Shown piece after piece: positions 18,351 through 28,660 of a DNA stretch of 64,000 bases. Position numbers and translations under genes: made by a program. The notes under the pieces were generated by a model. That model searched no databases and was not told the DNA's origin. It saw nothing but the letters and a program-made list of their open reading frames with translations. Source of the DNA: Oceanococcus sp. HetDA_MAG_MS8 (GTDB taxonomy: Bacteria > Pseudomonadota > Gammaproteobacteria > Nevskiales > Oceanococcaceae); the NCBI GenBank assembly GCA_019192445.1, contig JAHCMK010000008.1, positions 62,001 through 126,000 on the forward strand, in the 5' to 3' direction. Position 1 is the stretch's first letter. Every line of letters starts with the position of its first letter.

Positions 18351-20141
18351 TCAGTCGCGGCGAAGGACTGCTAAAAATGCGTCCTGTGGAATTTCCACTT
18401 TGCCGAACTGCTTCATGCGCTTCTTGCCGGCCTTTTGCTTTTCGAGCAGTTTTCGTTTGCGGCTCACATCACCGCCATAACACTTGGCGGTGACATTTTT
18501 GCGCAATGCCTTGACGGTACTACGGGCAATAATGCGACCGCCAATCGCCGCCTGAATAGCGACATCAAACATTTGCCGAGGGATGATCTCTTTCAGATTT
18601 TCCACCAGATCACGGCCACGGCGCTCCGCGTTGGAGCGGTGCACGATGCTGGCGAGTGCATCCACCCGATCACCATTGATCATCACATCTAATTTGACCA
18701 AATCGGCTGCTTCAAAACGCAAAAAATCATATTCAAAGCTGGCATAGCCTCGACTCACAGACTTCAAACGGTCGAAGAAATCCATGACCACCTCGGCCAT
18801 AGGCATTTCATACTCCATGGAGACTTGCTGACCATGGTAAGTCATCCGTTTTTGCACACCGCGCTTTTCGATGCAGAGCTGCATGACCGCACCCACATAC
18901 TCCTCCGGCAAGAGCAGACGAGCCGAGATCAAAGGTTCGCGTAGCTCTTGGTAGCTACCCGCCTCTGGCAGTTCAGCTGGGTTTTCAATCTCCAGAATGT
19001 CGTCGTCGCGCATCACGGCGCGGTAGATCACCGTTGGCGCGGTGGAAATGAGATCCAGGTTGTACTCGCGCTCTAGGCGCTCCTGCACGATCTCCATGTG
19101 CAGCATGCCCAAGAACCCAATACGAAACCCAAAGCCCAGGGCGCCTGAGGTTTCTGGTTCAAATGCGAGTGCAGAGTCATTCAGGCTGAGCTTTTGCAGA
19201 GCTTCGCGGAAATCCTCGAAATCATCGGAGGAGATGGGGTACAGTCCGGCAAAAACACGTGGCTGTACCTTACGGAAGCCCGGCACACGACTCTCGCAAC
19301 GACGATCTGCCAGGGTGAGGGTGTCCCCCACTGGCGCACCGTCAACGGTTTTGATGCCGGCCACCACAAAGCCAACCTCGCCGCACTCCAATGAGGGCGT
19401 AGACACGCTCTTGGGGCCAAAAAAGCCGACATCACCCACCTCATGGGTTTTGCCGGTACTCATCACCAGCATTTTGTCGCCTTTGGCCAGACGCCCATTG
19501 ACGATCCGGACCAAAGACACCACGCCCAGGTAGTTATCGAACCAAGAGTCCATGATCAAGGCCTGTAAGGGGCCTTCTGGGTCGCCCTGCGGCGCAGGAA
19601 TCGCCGCGACGATTTTTTCCAGCACCGCGTCCACGCCCAAGCCACTTTTCGCACTGCATTGCAGAGCATCCGTAGCTTCAATGCCAATCACATCCTCGAT
19701 TTGCGCAGCCACCCTTGCAGGCTCAGCCGCGGGCAGATCGATTTTATTGAGCACTGGCAACACTTCCAGCCCTTGCTCAATAGCGGTGTAGCAGTTGGCA
19801 ACACTTTGCGCCTCGACGCCCTGCGAGGCATCCACGACCAACAAGGCGCCTTCACATGCGGCCAAGGAGCGTGACACCTCGTAGGAAAAGTCGACGTGTC
19901 CAGGAGTATCAATTAAGTTGAGCTGCCACTCTTCTCCTTGAGGATCCACATACTTCAAGCGCACCGACTGCGCTTTGATCGTGATTCCTCGCTCACGCTC
20001 AATATCCATGGAATCCAGCACTTGCTGGGCCATTTCACGCTCGGACAAGCCTCCACAGACCTGAATGAATCGATCAGCCAGGGTGGATTTGCCGTGGTCA
20101 ATGTGAGCGATGATGGAAAAATTCCGAATCCGGCTTTGCAT
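18351..20141 (-). CDS. lepA: Elongation factor 4 (LepA)
   Basis: A 596-residue ribosome-associated GTPase of normal length. G1 is [10 protein letters not shown]3 is DTPGHVDF and G4 is NKID. EF-G-like domains II, III and V follow, then the LepA-specific C-terminal domain with [18 protein letters not shown]. It is the first gene of a lepA-lepB-DUF4845-rnc-era-recO run, and a 274-base gap separates it from the rse cluster upstream. Confidence 0.97.
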   Translation of the reverse strand: MQSRIRNFSIIAHIDHGKSTLADRFIQVCGGLSEREMAQQVLDSMDIERERGITIKAQSVRLKYVDPQGEEWQLNLIDTPGHVDFSYEVSRSLAACEGALLVVDASQGVEAQSVANCYTAIEQGLEVLPVLNKIDLPAAEPARVAAQIEDVIGIEATDALQCSAKSGLGVDAVLEKIVAAIPAPQGDPEGPLQALIMDSWFDNYLGVVSLVRIVNGRLAKGDKMLVMSTGKTHEVGDVGFFGPKSVSTPSLECGEVGFVVAGIKTVDGAPVGDTLTLADRRCESRVPGFRKVQPRVFAGLYPISSDDFEDFREALQKLSLNDSALAFEPETSGALGFGFRIGFLGMLHMEIVQERLEREYNLDLISTAPTVIYRAVMRDDDILEIENPAELPEAGSYQELREPLISARLLLPEEYVGAVMQLCIEKRGVQKRMTYHGQQVSMEYEMPMAEVVMDFFDRLKSVSRGYASFEYDFLRFEAADLVKLDVMINGDRVDALASIVHRSNAERRGRDLVENLKEIIPRQMFDVAIQAAIGGRIIARSTVKALRKNVTAKCYGGDVSRKRKLLEKQKAGKKRMKQFGKVEIPQDAFLAVLRRD

Positions 20142-20415
20142 AAAGGCCTATGGCTCGCAATAAGGGAGGGAGAATGCGCTGCAACAGCCCTGGGAGCGAG
20201 CTGCGCGAACGCGCGGTAGTTGGTATTCAAACGGCATCCCAACCCACAAGTATATCGTCTTCGGCAGTCCTCGCTGAGCACCAATCAGGCGCGCTGCATG
20301 CTCCGTATCCGCTGGCGACTCGGGTGCGCGTTGGTAAGAGCAGTTACGTCCGCGGGGCACATAAGGATGAATGAACGGGCCAAGCCGGTCGGCCGGCGCG
20401 GTCTAGCTTGTCTAC

Positions 20416-20664
20416 CTATCCTGGCGCTCCCACGATTGACGCCAAAGCTAACTGAGCCGCACGACGCTGCTCAGGGTCGGCCAAACAAAATTCCTGGCCA
20501 TCATTAAGCACTAGCACGGGCACCGACCATCCATAGCGTTGCTCCAAGGCCGGGTCGGCAGATATGTCTCGCCAATCAACCTTGGCCGTACAGCATTGTT
20601 GCAACCATTCCCAAGCGTCGTCGCACAAAGGGCAGTCCCAACGACTGTAAAAAACTATAGACAC
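20416..20664 (-). CDS. Glutaredoxin-like protein, DUF836 family
   Basis: 82 residues with a thioredoxin fold. The active-site-like CPLC is at residues 11-14 after FYSRWD, and the cis-Pro region is WSVPVLVLNDG. Function in bacteria is unknown. It overlaps the 3' end of rseC by 10 bases and so is co-translated with the sigma-E regulators. In Pseudomonas this position holds mucD, which is absent here. Confidence 0.8.
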   Translation of the reverse strand: MSIVFYSRWDCPLCDDAWEWLQQCCTAKVDWRDISADPALEQRYGWSVPVLVLNDGQEFCLADPEQRRAAQLALASIVGAPG

Positions 20665-21116
20665 GCCGAAGCCTGCCCCGCGTCGGCGCTGAGCGTACTG
20701 GCCCGGCGCACCTTCAGCGGCACGGTGCTATTGCGCAGCCCGTAGCGATGCAGGGCTATGACGATTAGCCCTATACCAATACTTATCAGCGCTGCCGGCA
20801 GACCAGACAGAGAAGCCCAGGTGACGGCCACCAGCAGCATACCTAGTAGTGGCAGCCCCCAAACCCAAAGAGACAGATGACTGAGAGCAGTATCGTCGAC
20901 TTCCAGCCAGACCAGCTCGCCGACCTGGAACTGTTCACCCACAACGGGGACCCGCAAGCGCCCACCGCCTCGCCGAACTAACTGATGGAATATGCCTCCG
21001 CCGCAGCCTTCGCCCCGCGCACAGCGCTCGCAGCCTGGAACTGGCGCCATATCCAGCCAAATCGACGTCGGCTCCTGCGCACAAACGCGGGCCGATGCCC
21101 GCACAGCCCGATTCAT
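20655..21116 (-). CDS. rseC: RseC/MucC family membrane protein
   Basis: 153 residues. An N-terminal cytoplasmic part with a cysteine cluster (CERCARGEGCGGG, about residues 29-41) precedes two membrane helices (about 82-98 and 106-123). RseC relates to SoxR reduction and sigma-E control in other species. It overlaps rseB by ATGA. Confidence 0.88.
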   Translation of the reverse strand: MNRAVRASARVCAQEPTSIWLDMAPVPGCERCARGEGCGGGIFHQLVRRGGGRLRVPVVGEQFQVGELVWLEVDDTALSHLSLWVWGLPLLGMLLVAVTWASLSGLPAALISIGIGLIVIALHRYGLRNSTVPLKVRRASTLSADAGQASACL

Positions 21117-22132
21117 CGAGATGACTCAGCTGCCGGGCCCAGAGACTGAGTGAAGCGTCGCGCCGTTTGTAAGGGCACCTCGCCCATCGTTGTCACTGAA
21201 ATATCCTGCATATATCGACGAACTGTACTGACCGCTCCATCTGCCATTTGCGACGGGGGTATAGGCACTTGTTGGTTTCGTGGACTGACGTATATCGATA
21301 CGGTCGCGAGGCCGTCACTGTAGACCCAGTGCGCGACGGCCTGAGGCAGGCCCGGCAGGGTGGTCCAAGTCCGCGTGCTCAAACGAAAGCCGGGAGGGGG
21401 CTGGGCCACATCCCAGGACTGGAACGGAGCGGCTTGCTGCGGGTCTGGAGGTGCGATATCGGCCCGCACAACCTCTAGCTTTTGGTGGTCAATAGCCGAT
21501 TCCAATTCCGCATCAGCGATCATGTCGAGCATGCTCAACTCGACGAACTGCACATGCTCCAGAGTCACACCTTGTGGCCCCAAAACCCTGAGCTCCAAGG
21601 GCATAGCCGTGTCGCGATCCAGTTCCAGCATGTAGCCCCAGCGCCAATTGTCTCGTGGCTCTATACGGAGTTGGCGCGTAGCCCTGGAGGCCACTCGGCC
21701 TGACTGTGCGAGGACAGTAACGGAGTAGTGCTGGTCCAAGTCCTGAACTGCCGCTTCTCCCAGAACCGGCAACAAACCCCGACCGGGATCCGTCTCGACA
21801 ATCATCAAACCCTGGTCAGGCAGCAGCACACGAACTTCGCCATCGCGGCGCAGCACCTCCCTACGCTCCCCCGACAAGGAAACAATGCGCTCCTGCTCAT
21901 CGCCCTGACGGTATCGATGCGCAATACGCAACGTTTCGACGCGATCACCGCTACGCATGAGCGCCGTGCCAGTGTAGGTCTGGGTCCGTACCGCATCATT
22001 CATTCGCGATAGCCATTCCCAGCCCACGCCTGCGGCATACGCGCCCATGCTCGGCGTCAATAGGGCAGCAAGAAGCGTGAGGCGCAGGAACAACAGAGTT
22101 TGGCAACGCAACCAGGCCACGGCGGAGTGCAT
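21113..22132 (-). CDS. rseB: Periplasmic sigma-E regulator RseB/MucB
   Basis: 339 residues from the chosen start. A signal peptide (MHSAVAWLRCQTLLFLRLTL then an Ala-rich end at AYA) is followed by the MucB/RseB lipoprotein-localisation-like N-domain, starting WEWLSRMNDAVRTQTYTGT. The C-terminal domain contains GMPQ-like LPGLPQAVAHWVYSDGLATV. RseB binds RseA and shields it from cleavage until envelope stress. The frame is open for 28 codons upstream; the ATG at 22132 gives the cleanest signal peptide. Confidence 0.9.
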   Translation of the reverse strand: MHSAVAWLRCQTLLFLRLTLLAALLTPSMGAYAAGVGWEWLSRMNDAVRTQTYTGTALMRSGDRVETLRIAHRYRQGDEQERIVSLSGERREVLRRDGEVRVLLPDQGLMIVETDPGRGLLPVLGEAAVQDLDQHYSVTVLAQSGRVASRATRQLRIEPRDNWRWGYMLELDRDTAMPLELRVLGPQGVTLEHVQFVELSMLDMIADAELESAIDHQKLEVVRADIAPPDPQQAAPFQSWDVAQPPPGFRLSTRTWTTLPGLPQAVAHWVYSDGLATVSIYVSPRNQQVPIPPSQMADGAVSTVRRYMQDISVTTMGEVPLQTARRFTQSLGPAAESSR

Positions 22133-22166
22133 TCCTTGGCTTACCGTTGTCTCAGGAAAAAGATGC

Positions 22167-22847
22167 TTAAGGATCGGCTTGTGTAGAAACCTGAGTGGCC
22201 ATGCTGGGCTGCACACCGACTCGGGCGAAGGCCGCTGGCGTACTCAATAAATACCCTCCGCGAAAGCGGGCATGCTGTAAATACAGCTGCTCGATTTCCT
22301 TGGAGTTATCAGGTGCGGGAATAACAAGTTCTCGCGGGGATCCCGCACTCACGGTCATAGTTTGTGAGTTGGCCTGAGCGCTTACCAAGCTCACAGGCAA
22401 CTCATTGGCAGTGGCCAGCGCCGCAACTGGAGCTGAGACGGCAGATGCTGTCTGGTTGCCTACAGCGGTGTTAGCAGGGGTTTGTAGCGGAGCATTCAAT
22501 TGCCAAGCTACGACGCCGACCAGCGCCGAGGCCGCCAGACCACCCGCCGGAATCCACACGGCTGGTTGGAATAAAGCTGCAATGCGTGGCAGCCAGCGCT
22601 GAGGCTGTGACTTGGCAACTTCGGTTGGCGCCTGCAACTGCGGGCGTAAGCGCATACCGAGGTCATCTGCTGCGCTGCGGGGTAGCTGGGCACCTTGTGC
22701 AAGTTGTTCGCGAACGGAGAAACGCAACATTTGCTGCCGACAGGCTGGGTTCTCTAGGGCATCGAGCAGCGCATCAACGTCGGTAGATGCCAACTCATCA
22801 TCCAAAAAAGCAGACAGTCGCTCGGCGTTCTCTAGGGATGCATTCAT
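22167..22847 (-). CDS. rseA: Anti-sigma-E factor RseA/MucA
   Basis: 226 residues. The cytoplasmic anti-sigma domain is MNASLENAERLSAFLDDELA and what follows, to about 85. One membrane helix (about 112-130, PAGGLAASALVGVVAW) leads to a periplasmic domain rich in Ala and Gln that would bind RseB. Regulated proteolysis releases sigma-E. I chose the start at 22847 because it begins the conserved domain; the frame is open further upstream inside rpoE. It lies 10 bases after rpoE. Confidence 0.9.
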   Translation of the reverse strand: MNASLENAERLSAFLDDELASTDVDALLDALENPACRQQMLRFSVREQLAQGAQLPRSAADDLGMRLRPQLQAPTEVAKSQPQRWLPRIAALFQPAVWIPAGGLAASALVGVVAWQLNAPLQTPANTAVGNQTASAVSAPVAALATANELPVSLVSAQANSQTMTVSAGSPRELVIPAPDNSKEIEQLYLQHARFRGGYLLSTPAAFARVGVQPSMATQVSTQADP

Positions 22848-22857
22848 ATTCGGCAGT

Positions 22858-23433
22858 TTAATCAAGGAGCGGAGCAATGTGGTCGTCGATGGCCGCGCGC
22901 GCGCGGAATATTCTTGAGCGCACTGTGCCAATAGGACAGTCCATGGCCTGAGCAATTTCCTCGTAACTCAAGCCATCGAGTTCGCGCAGCGTAATGGCGG
23001 TGCGCAAATCTTCGGGAAGATTCTTCAGCGAGTCCTGCACCTGCTGACGGATTTCATCACTCAAAGCAAGGTGCTCTGGTGTATCTCGTTCCTGCAGCTG
23101 CTCGCTCACGCCAAAGTCTTCGGCGTCTTGCACATCAAAATCCTGTGCTGCTGGCCGTCTAGAGCGACTCACAAGCCAATTTTTAGCGGTATTGATGGCG
23201 ATACGATACAGCCAGGTGTAAAACGCGCTCTGGCCGCGAAATTTGTTAATCGCACGCCATGCTCGCAGAAAGGCCTCCTGGGCCACATCTGGCGCATCTG
23301 CTTCGTTCACAAAGCGCGTAACCAACTGCAGGATACGGTGTTGGTATTTGAGAATCAGGGCATCAAAAGCACGCGGATCGCCAGCCTGGGCCCGCTGGAC
23401 CAAAGCCTGATCGATATCCGAGTCGGTCGTCAT
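22858..23433 (-). CDS. rpoE: RNA polymerase sigma-E factor (AlgU/RpoE)
   Basis: 191 residues, the same length as E. coli RpoE. An ECF sigma factor for envelope stress. Region 2 contains DALILKYQHRILQLVTRFV and QEAFLRAWRAINKFRG. Region 4 contains LRTAITLRELDGLSYEEIA and CPIGTVRSRIFRAR. The frame opens 79 codons upstream, but MTTDSDIDQALVQRAQ at 23433 is the family start. It heads the rpoE-rseA-rseB-rseC cluster and is divergent from nadB. No sigma-E-type promoter with correct spacing was found in the 130-base gap. Confidence 0.97.
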   Translation of the reverse strand: MTTDSDIDQALVQRAQAGDPRAFDALILKYQHRILQLVTRFVNEADAPDVAQEAFLRAWRAINKFRGQSAFYTWLYRIAINTAKNWLVSRSRRPAAQDFDVQDAEDFGVSEQLQERDTPEHLALSDEIRQQVQDSLKNLPEDLRTAITLRELDGLSYEEIAQAMDCPIGTVRSRIFRARAAIDDHIAPLLD

Positions 23434-23563
23434 TGCTCGCCTAGGTGTCGCGTGCGTTGTGACCTCGCGCGCTGTGGCACGACCATTCTCCCTGTTATTG
23501 TTGCCAACTACTCCGGTTGTCTCAGTGTAGCAATCGGCCGGATTTCCAACCAGCACTGCAGTC

Positions 23564-25141
23564 ATGCCTGATACCTCTGTTCCGGTCATTATTCTTGGCA
23601 GCGGCGCTGCCGGCTTAACGGCGGCCTTACATTTGGCCGAACTCGGCTTTGAGAGTGTCGTTATCGCCAAAGGTTCCCTTCAGCACGGAAGTACCTGGTA
23701 CGCGCAAGGGGGCATTTCGGCGGTTCTCTCCGCCAAGGACTCCACCGAAGCCCATGTTCAAGACACATTGATCGCCGGAGGCGGCTTATGTAACGAGGAC
23801 ACCGTCCGCTTTGCCGTAGAAAGCGGCCCCAGCATGATTCGGTGGCTCGATGAACTTGGAGTTCCTTTTACGCGGGATGCCTCCACCAAGGATTTTCATC
23901 TCACGCGCGAAGGCGGACATAGCGCAAGGCGCGTGATTCACGCAGCAGATGCCACCGGGCAGGCTGTAGAAACGAGTTTGGTGGACGCTGCCAAAGCCGA
24001 GCCACGTATCCGACTGCAGCCGCAGCTCACGGCAGTCGATTTAATCTGCCAGAACGGCTTGGTTGAGGGCGTGTGGGTCTATGACCACGGCCAGCATAAA
24101 GTCCACACCCTCCCCGGCCGGGCCGTCGTATTAGCTACCGGCGGAGCGAATCTCGCGTATTTGTATTCCTCGAACCCTGCCGGATCGAGCGGGGACGGTA
24201 TTGCCATGGCCTGGCGGGCCGGGTGTCGCGTGGCGAATATGGAATTTATGCAATTCCATCCCACCATCCTCTATCACCAAAATGCCCAGTCATTCCTCAT
24301 CTCTGAAGCGGTCCGCGGAGAGGGAGGCATCTTGCGTTTACCCGATGGTGAACGCTTCATGCCGCGCTACGACGAGCGCGCCGAGCTCGCGCCGCGCGAC
24401 GTTGTCGCCAGAGCCATCGACGCCGAAATGAAAAGGCTGGGGCTGGATCATGTGTATCTCGATGTCACCCACAAAGACCCCGAGTTTATCCGCACCCACT
24501 TCCCCACGATTCATGCGCGCTGCCTTGAGATTGGCTTAAACATGACACAGGAACCGCTTCCTGTCGTGCCGGCCGCCCATTACACCTGCGGGGGTATTCT
24601 GACCAACCTCGACGGGCAGACCGATATTCCTAACCTATACGCCATCGGCGAAACCGCCTGTACCGGACTGCATGGCGCTAACCGCATGGCAAGTAATTCA
24701 CTGCTGGAATGCTTGGTGTTTGGTCGTGCTAGCGCTCAGCACATTGCCCGTCATTGGTCAGAGGGTCGCCGCGTCAATCGCCTACCGGACTGGGATGACT
24801 CGCAGGTCTCCGACTCCGATGAGGAGGTGGTTGTCAGCCATAACTGGCAGGAAATCCGCCGAACGATGTGGAATTACGTGGGCATCGTCCGCACTGATCG
24901 CCGGCTTGCGCGCGCCGCCCGGCGGGTTGACCTACTCCGCCAGGAGATTCAGGAGTATTACGGCAACTTTAAGCTCACGCCCGACCTCATTGAGCTGCGG
25001 AATTTGTCCCTGGTCGCCGAACTCATCATACGCTGCGCCCAGCAGCGTCATGAATCGCGCGGGCTGCATTTCAACCGCGATTATCCCAACACGCTTGAAG
25101 ATGCTGAAAACACCATCCTTAGTCCCGGCACCCTCTCCTAG
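23564..25141 (+). CDS. nadB: L-aspartate oxidase
   Basis: 525 residues. It oxidises L-aspartate to iminoaspartate with FAD, which NadA (51668-52774) turns into quinolinate for NAD synthesis. The FAD site is IILGSGAAGLTAALHLAE near residue 9. STWYAQGGISAV near residue 44 and GEGGILRLPDGERFM match the fumarate reductase/aspartate oxidase family. The C-terminal helical domain includes HESRGLHFNRDYP. It is divergent from rpoE, as in many gammaproteobacteria. Confidence 0.97.
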   Translation: MPDTSVPVIILGSGAAGLTAALHLAELGFESVVIAKGSLQHGSTWYAQGGISAVLSAKDSTEAHVQDTLIAGGGLCNEDTVRFAVESGPSMIRWLDELGVPFTRDASTKDFHLTREGGHSARRVIHAADATGQAVETSLVDAAKAEPRIRLQPQLTAVDLICQNGLVEGVWVYDHGQHKVHTLPGRAVVLATGGANLAYLYSSNPAGSSGDGIAMAWRAGCRVANMEFMQFHPTILYHQNAQSFLISEAVRGEGGILRLPDGERFMPRYDERAELAPRDVVARAIDAEMKRLGLDHVYLDVTHKDPEFIRTHFPTIHARCLEIGLNMTQEPLPVVPAAHYTCGGILTNLDGQTDIPNLYAIGETACTGLHGANRMASNSLLECLVFGRASAQHIARHWSEGRRVNRLPDWDDSQVSDSDEEVVVSHNWQEIRRTMWNYVGIVRTDRRLARAARRVDLLRQEIQEYYGNFKLTPDLIELRNLSLVAELIIRCAQQRHESRGLHFNRDYPNTLEDAENTILSPGTLS

Positions 25142-25304
25142 GAGGAGTGGCTAGCTCTAGCACAGCCATTGTCGATCGCTCAGGCTTCAACGCAACAACA
25201 TCCTGCATCCAACGCAGGCTATGCGCGAACTTAGGCGCCGGGGCTTGGCTGAGATCGCTGCGCACATCGTCCGCGCCGCGAGGAAAATGCTGTCGCCGCG
25301 GGCA

Positions 25305-25332
25305 TAAAAAACGCGGCCTCTAGGGCCGCGTT
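25305..25332 (-). terminator. Rho-independent terminator of the sdh operon
   Basis: A 9-bp stem (25324-25332 with 25310-25318) with a 5-nt loop and T6 on the minus strand, about 19 bases after the sdhE stop. Being nearly symmetric, it could also stop rightward nadB transcripts, though the plus-strand T tract is short. Confidence 0.8.
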
Positions 25333-25350
25333 CTTAGCTTGGCTCCGAAC

Positions 25351-25605
25351 TTAGTTGGAGCCCGGAAGCTTGGCTCCACATTGGCGCATCAAAGTGACCA
25401 GTTCGAGGTAAGCCTCGGGAACTTCTAAGCGGCCTGAGAGCATCGCGAGTATGTCTGGATCTTGCTCATCACAAAACGCCTCGAAGGTGCTCTGAAAGCC
25501 TTCTCCGCGATATGGATACTCTTCATCAAGAATGTAGTTGAAGGCGCGATCAAGCTCTCGCATCCCACGCCGACAACGCCAACGTAATTGGCCCACTGGC
25601 ATCAT
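25351..25605 (-). CDS. sdhE: FAD assembly factor SdhE
   Basis: 84 residues. SdhE binds the flavoprotein subunit SdhA and promotes covalent FAD attachment. The diagnostic RRGMRELD is at residues 12-19, and the rest is a small five-helix bundle with EEYPYRGEG unusual in its loop. It is 10 bases after sdhB, last in the operon. Confidence 0.93.
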   Translation of the reverse strand: MMPVGQLRWRCRRGMRELDRAFNYILDEEYPYRGEGFQSTFEAFCDEQDPDILAMLSGRLEVPEAYLELVTLMRQCGAKLPGSN

Positions 25606-25615
25606 GCCGACGCCC

Positions 25616-26407
25616 TCAGACCTGCCGCTCCAACATCATCTTCTTCGTCTCCGCAATCGCCTTACCCGGGTTCAAACCCTTAGGACAGGTATTCGCGCAG
25701 TTCATGATGGTGTGGCAGCGATAGAGTTTGAAGGGGTCTTCCAAGGCATCCAAGCGCTCACCAGTGGCTTCATCCCGTGAATCCGCCAACCAACGATAAG
25801 CCTGCAGCAAGATGGCTGGGCCGAGATAACGGTCGCCATTCCACCAGTAGCTGGGGCAGCTGGTCGAACAGCAGGCGCACAGGATGCACTCGTACAACCC
25901 GTCAAGCTTGGCTCGCTCTTCCTTAGATTGCAGCCGCTCCCTCGAGGGTGCAGCAGAATCCGTTTTGATCCAGGGCTCGATTGAGGCGTACTGAGCGTAA
26001 AAGTGAGTCAAGTCGGGAACCAGATCTTTCACCACCGGCATGTGCGGTAGTGGGTAAATCCGGATATCGCCATCGAAGTCCTCGATGGCTTTGGTGCAAG
26101 CCAGCGTATTCGTTCCGCCGCTGCGATCGCCAATATTCATGGCGCAGGACCCACAGATGCCTTCGCGGCAGGAGCGCCTGAAGGTCAGTGTTGGGTCGAT
26201 CTCGTTCTTAATTTTGATCAGGGCATCGAGCACCATCGGCCCGCAGCTATCCAGATCAATGTCGTAGGTATCCGTCCGGGGGTTATCTCCGGAATCTGGG
26301 TCATAGCGGTAGATCTTGAAGGTCTTGATCCGCGTCGCCCCTTCGGGCGCCGGGAAATGTCGACCTGTTTTGATCTTGCTGTTTCCAGGAAGGGTAAATT
26401 TAGCCAT
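25616..26407 (-). CDS. sdhB: Succinate dehydrogenase iron-sulfur subunit
   Basis: 263 residues. It carries the 2Fe-2S, 4Fe-4S and 3Fe-4S centres that pass electrons from FAD to quinone. The ferredoxin motif [14 protein letters not shown] and C for the 2Fe-2S centre are near residues 79-105. [12 protein letters not shown] and [17 protein letters not shown] hold the other clusters. The N-terminal extension with [19 protein letters not shown] resembles the alphaproteobacterial/Xanthomonas type rather than the shorter E. coli form. Confidence 0.97.
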   Translation of the reverse strand: MAKFTLPGNSKIKTGRHFPAPEGATRIKTFKIYRYDPDSGDNPRTDTYDIDLDSCGPMVLDALIKIKNEIDPTLTFRRSCREGICGSCAMNIGDRSGGTNTLACTKAIEDFDGDIRIYPLPHMPVVKDLVPDLTHFYAQYASIEPWIKTDSAAPSRERLQSKEERAKLDGLYECILCACCSTSCPSYWWNGDRYLGPAILLQAYRWLADSRDEATGERLDALEDPFKLYRCHTIMNCANTCPKGLNPGKAIAETKKMMLERQV

Positions 26408-26450
26408 GAACTATCCTCGAATGTGGTCGTGATTGATCGCCAGCAGCGCT

Positions 26451-28241
26451 TTAGTAAACGCGCTTCTTCGGCGGAATCACTTCCACATCGTTCGTTAGGG
26501 TTTCCATATGCACCGGCCGGTAATCGATCTTGACCTCTTTGGGTCCGGTCTGCCAGGCCAAGGTGTGCTTCATCCAGTTTTCGTCATCCCGATCCGGGAA
26601 ATCTTCACGGGCTTGCGCACCGCGGCTTTCCTTACGGTTCTGGGCACTTTTGATGGTGACCAGCGCCTGACTTAGCAGGTTGTCCAGCTCCAAGGTTTCG
26701 ATGAGATCGGTATTCCAGACCATAGAACGGTCCTGAATCCCAACATCCGCAAAGGAATCAATGACGTTGTTGAGCTTCTCAACACCCTCGTCGAGGGATT
26801 CACCCGTGCGGAACACCGCGCAATGGGCTTGCATCACTTTTTGCATGTCCAAACGCACGGCGGCCGTAGCATTGCTGCCCTTGGCATGACGGAAGCGATC
26901 CAGGCGAGCGAGCACCTTGTCGTCTGCTTCTTTGCTGGACTCCCGCACCGAGGCGCCGGGTTTGACGATTTCCGCACAATGTTTGGCCGCAGCGCGGCCG
27001 AACACCACCAAATCGAGCAAGCTGTTCGAGCCGAGGCGATTCGCGCCGTGCACGGAGACGCAGCCATTCTCCCCAATGGCCATCAGGCCTGGTACAACAG
27101 CATTGGGGTCGCCGTCGCGGAGCGTCACGACTTCGCCTTTGTAGTTGGCCGGCGTGCCACCCATGTTGTAGTGAACCGTCGGTATTACCGGAATAGGCTG
27201 TTTGGACACATCAACGCCGGCAAAGATTTTTGCGGTTTCCGCAATACCTGGCAGACGCTCTTCAATCACTTCTGGGCCCAAGTGTTCCAAGTGCAGGAAG
27301 ATATGATCGCTTTCGGGACCAACACCCCGGCCTTCCCGTATCTCCATGGACATGGAGCGAGACACCACGTCTCGGGAAGCGAGGTCCTTGGCATTGGGTG
27401 CGTAGCGTTCCATGAAACGCTCGCCTTCAGAGTTGCGCAAAATGCCGCCTTCGCCACGCACACCTTCGGTGATCAGGCAGCCTGCACCGTAAATGCCCGT
27501 GGGGTGGAACTGAACGAATTCCATGTCCTGCATCGCCACGCCAGCTCGCATGGCCATGCCGTTACCATCGCCAGTACAAGTATGCGCGGAGGTGCAGCTG
27601 AAGAAGGCGCGCCCATAACCACCTGTGGCCAAGATGGTTTGTTGCCCGCGGAAGCGATGCAACTCACCTGTAGCCATATCCATGGCGATGACGCCAATGC
27701 ATTCGCCGTCGTCGCTCATCAGCAAATCAATGGCGAAGTACTCTACGAAGAACTGCGCCTTGTATTTCAGAGCTTGCTGATAGAGCGCGTGGAGCATCGC
27801 GTGCCCCGTGCGGTCAGCCGCAGCGCAGGTGCGCTGGGCGGTCCCTTCACCGAAACGTGTGGTCATGCCGCCAAATGGGCGTTGGTAAATACGGCCGTCT
27901 TCCGTACGCGAGAACGGCACGCCATCATGCTCCAATTCAATGATGGAGGGGATGGCCTCACGACACATATACTCAATCGCGTCTTGGTCGCCTAACCAGT
28001 CAGACCCCTTGACGGTGTCATACATGTGCCAACGCCAATCGTCCTCACCCATATTCCCCAATGCGGCGGAAACACCACCTTGTGCCGCCACAGTGTGACT
28101 GCGCGTAGGGAACACTTTAGTGATGCAAGCTGTGGACAAGCCAGCCTGAGCCAAACCGCGGACAGCGCGCAGACCTGCGCCGCCAGCTCCTACGACGACA
28201 ACGTCGTAGACATGATCAGTAATTTGGTAAGTCGAACTCAT
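26451..28241 (-). CDS. sdhA: Succinate dehydrogenase flavoprotein subunit
   Basis: 596 residues. It oxidises succinate to fumarate. The FAD fold begins [18 protein letters not shown]. The covalent-FAD histidine is in [10 protein letters not shown] near residue 48. Active-site segments [18 protein letters not shown] and [14 protein letters not shown] are present, as is [20 protein letters not shown]. It sits between sdhD and sdhB. Confidence 0.98.
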   Translation of the reverse strand: MSSTYQITDHVYDVVVVGAGGAGLRAVRGLAQAGLSTACITKVFPTRSHTVAAQGGVSAALGNMGEDDWRWHMYDTVKGSDWLGDQDAIEYMCREAIPSIIELEHDGVPFSRTEDGRIYQRPFGGMTTRFGEGTAQRTCAAADRTGHAMLHALYQQALKYKAQFFVEYFAIDLLMSDDGECIGVIAMDMATGELHRFRGQQTILATGGYGRAFFSCTSAHTCTGDGNGMAMRAGVAMQDMEFVQFHPTGIYGAGCLITEGVRGEGGILRNSEGERFMERYAPNAKDLASRDVVSRSMSMEIREGRGVGPESDHIFLHLEHLGPEVIEERLPGIAETAKIFAGVDVSKQPIPVIPTVHYNMGGTPANYKGEVVTLRDGDPNAVVPGLMAIGENGCVSVHGANRLGSNSLLDLVVFGRAAAKHCAEIVKPGASVRESSKEADDKVLARLDRFRHAKGSNATAAVRLDMQKVMQAHCAVFRTGESLDEGVEKLNNVIDSFADVGIQDRSMVWNTDLIETLELDNLLSQALVTIKSAQNRKESRGAQAREDFPDRDDENWMKHTLAWQTGPKEVKIDYRPVHMETLTNDVEVIPPKKRVY

Positions 28242-28271
28242 ATTTGGTCGTCTTTCCTTAAAAAATGTGGG

Positions 28272-28649
28272 TTAGCGCAAGGCGATAAGCAAAACGCTGA
28301 CAATGCTGGCCAGCGCAGCAGCAGCTGCAAGGAGTTTGATGCCCACTAACGCCGCCACTTTGCGGCCTTCGTGATGAACGTAGTCTTCGATGACAACTTG
28401 GGCGCCAAGCTGCGCGTGATAAAACATCGCCGCGATGAGCCCGATGAGCGTCGTAGCCACCAGCGGCTGCCCGACCCACGCCACCACCTCTGCGTGTGGA
28501 GCGCCTGCCATGCACAACAGCGACCAGACCATCCACAAAATAAGGGGCACCAAGGCCACGGCGGTTAGCCGCTGCATCATCCAATGTTCAGAGCCCGACT
28601 TAGCCGAGCCCAGGCCGCGTGCGCGACCGAGCGGAGAGCGATAACTCAT
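28272..28649 (-). CDS. sdhD: Succinate dehydrogenase membrane anchor subunit D
   Basis: 125 residues with three membrane helices. The start MSYRSPLGRARGLGSAKSG leads to SEHWMMQRLTAVALVPL, and FYHAQLGAQVVIEDYVH holds the conserved His and Tyr near the quinone and heme b. The ORF is open far upstream inside sdhC; the ATG at 28649 gives the proper length and is 11 bases after sdhC. Confidence 0.93.
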   Translation of the reverse strand: MSYRSPLGRARGLGSAKSGSEHWMMQRLTAVALVPLILWMVWSLLCMAGAPHAEVVAWVGQPLVATTLIGLIAAMFYHAQLGAQVVIEDYVHHEGRKVAALVGIKLLAAAAALASIVSVLLIALR

Positions 28650-28660
28650 AGAAATTCCCC

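Noticed and set aside
20142-20415. Possible small gene or mucD remnant between lepA and the glutaredoxin-like gene
   Set aside because: Short frames in this gap show no ribosome site, no similarity to a trypsin-like protease and no conserved motif; I see only an isolated TATACT without a -35.
23434-23563. Sigma-E-type promoter for rpoE
   Set aside because: GGAAATC and a CTGA occur on the minus strand but the spacing is wrong and both deviate from consensus.
26823-27995. 390-codon plus-strand ORF inside sdhA
   Set aside because: It is a complete shadow of the sdhA coding strand, with no ribosome site and no family resemblance.
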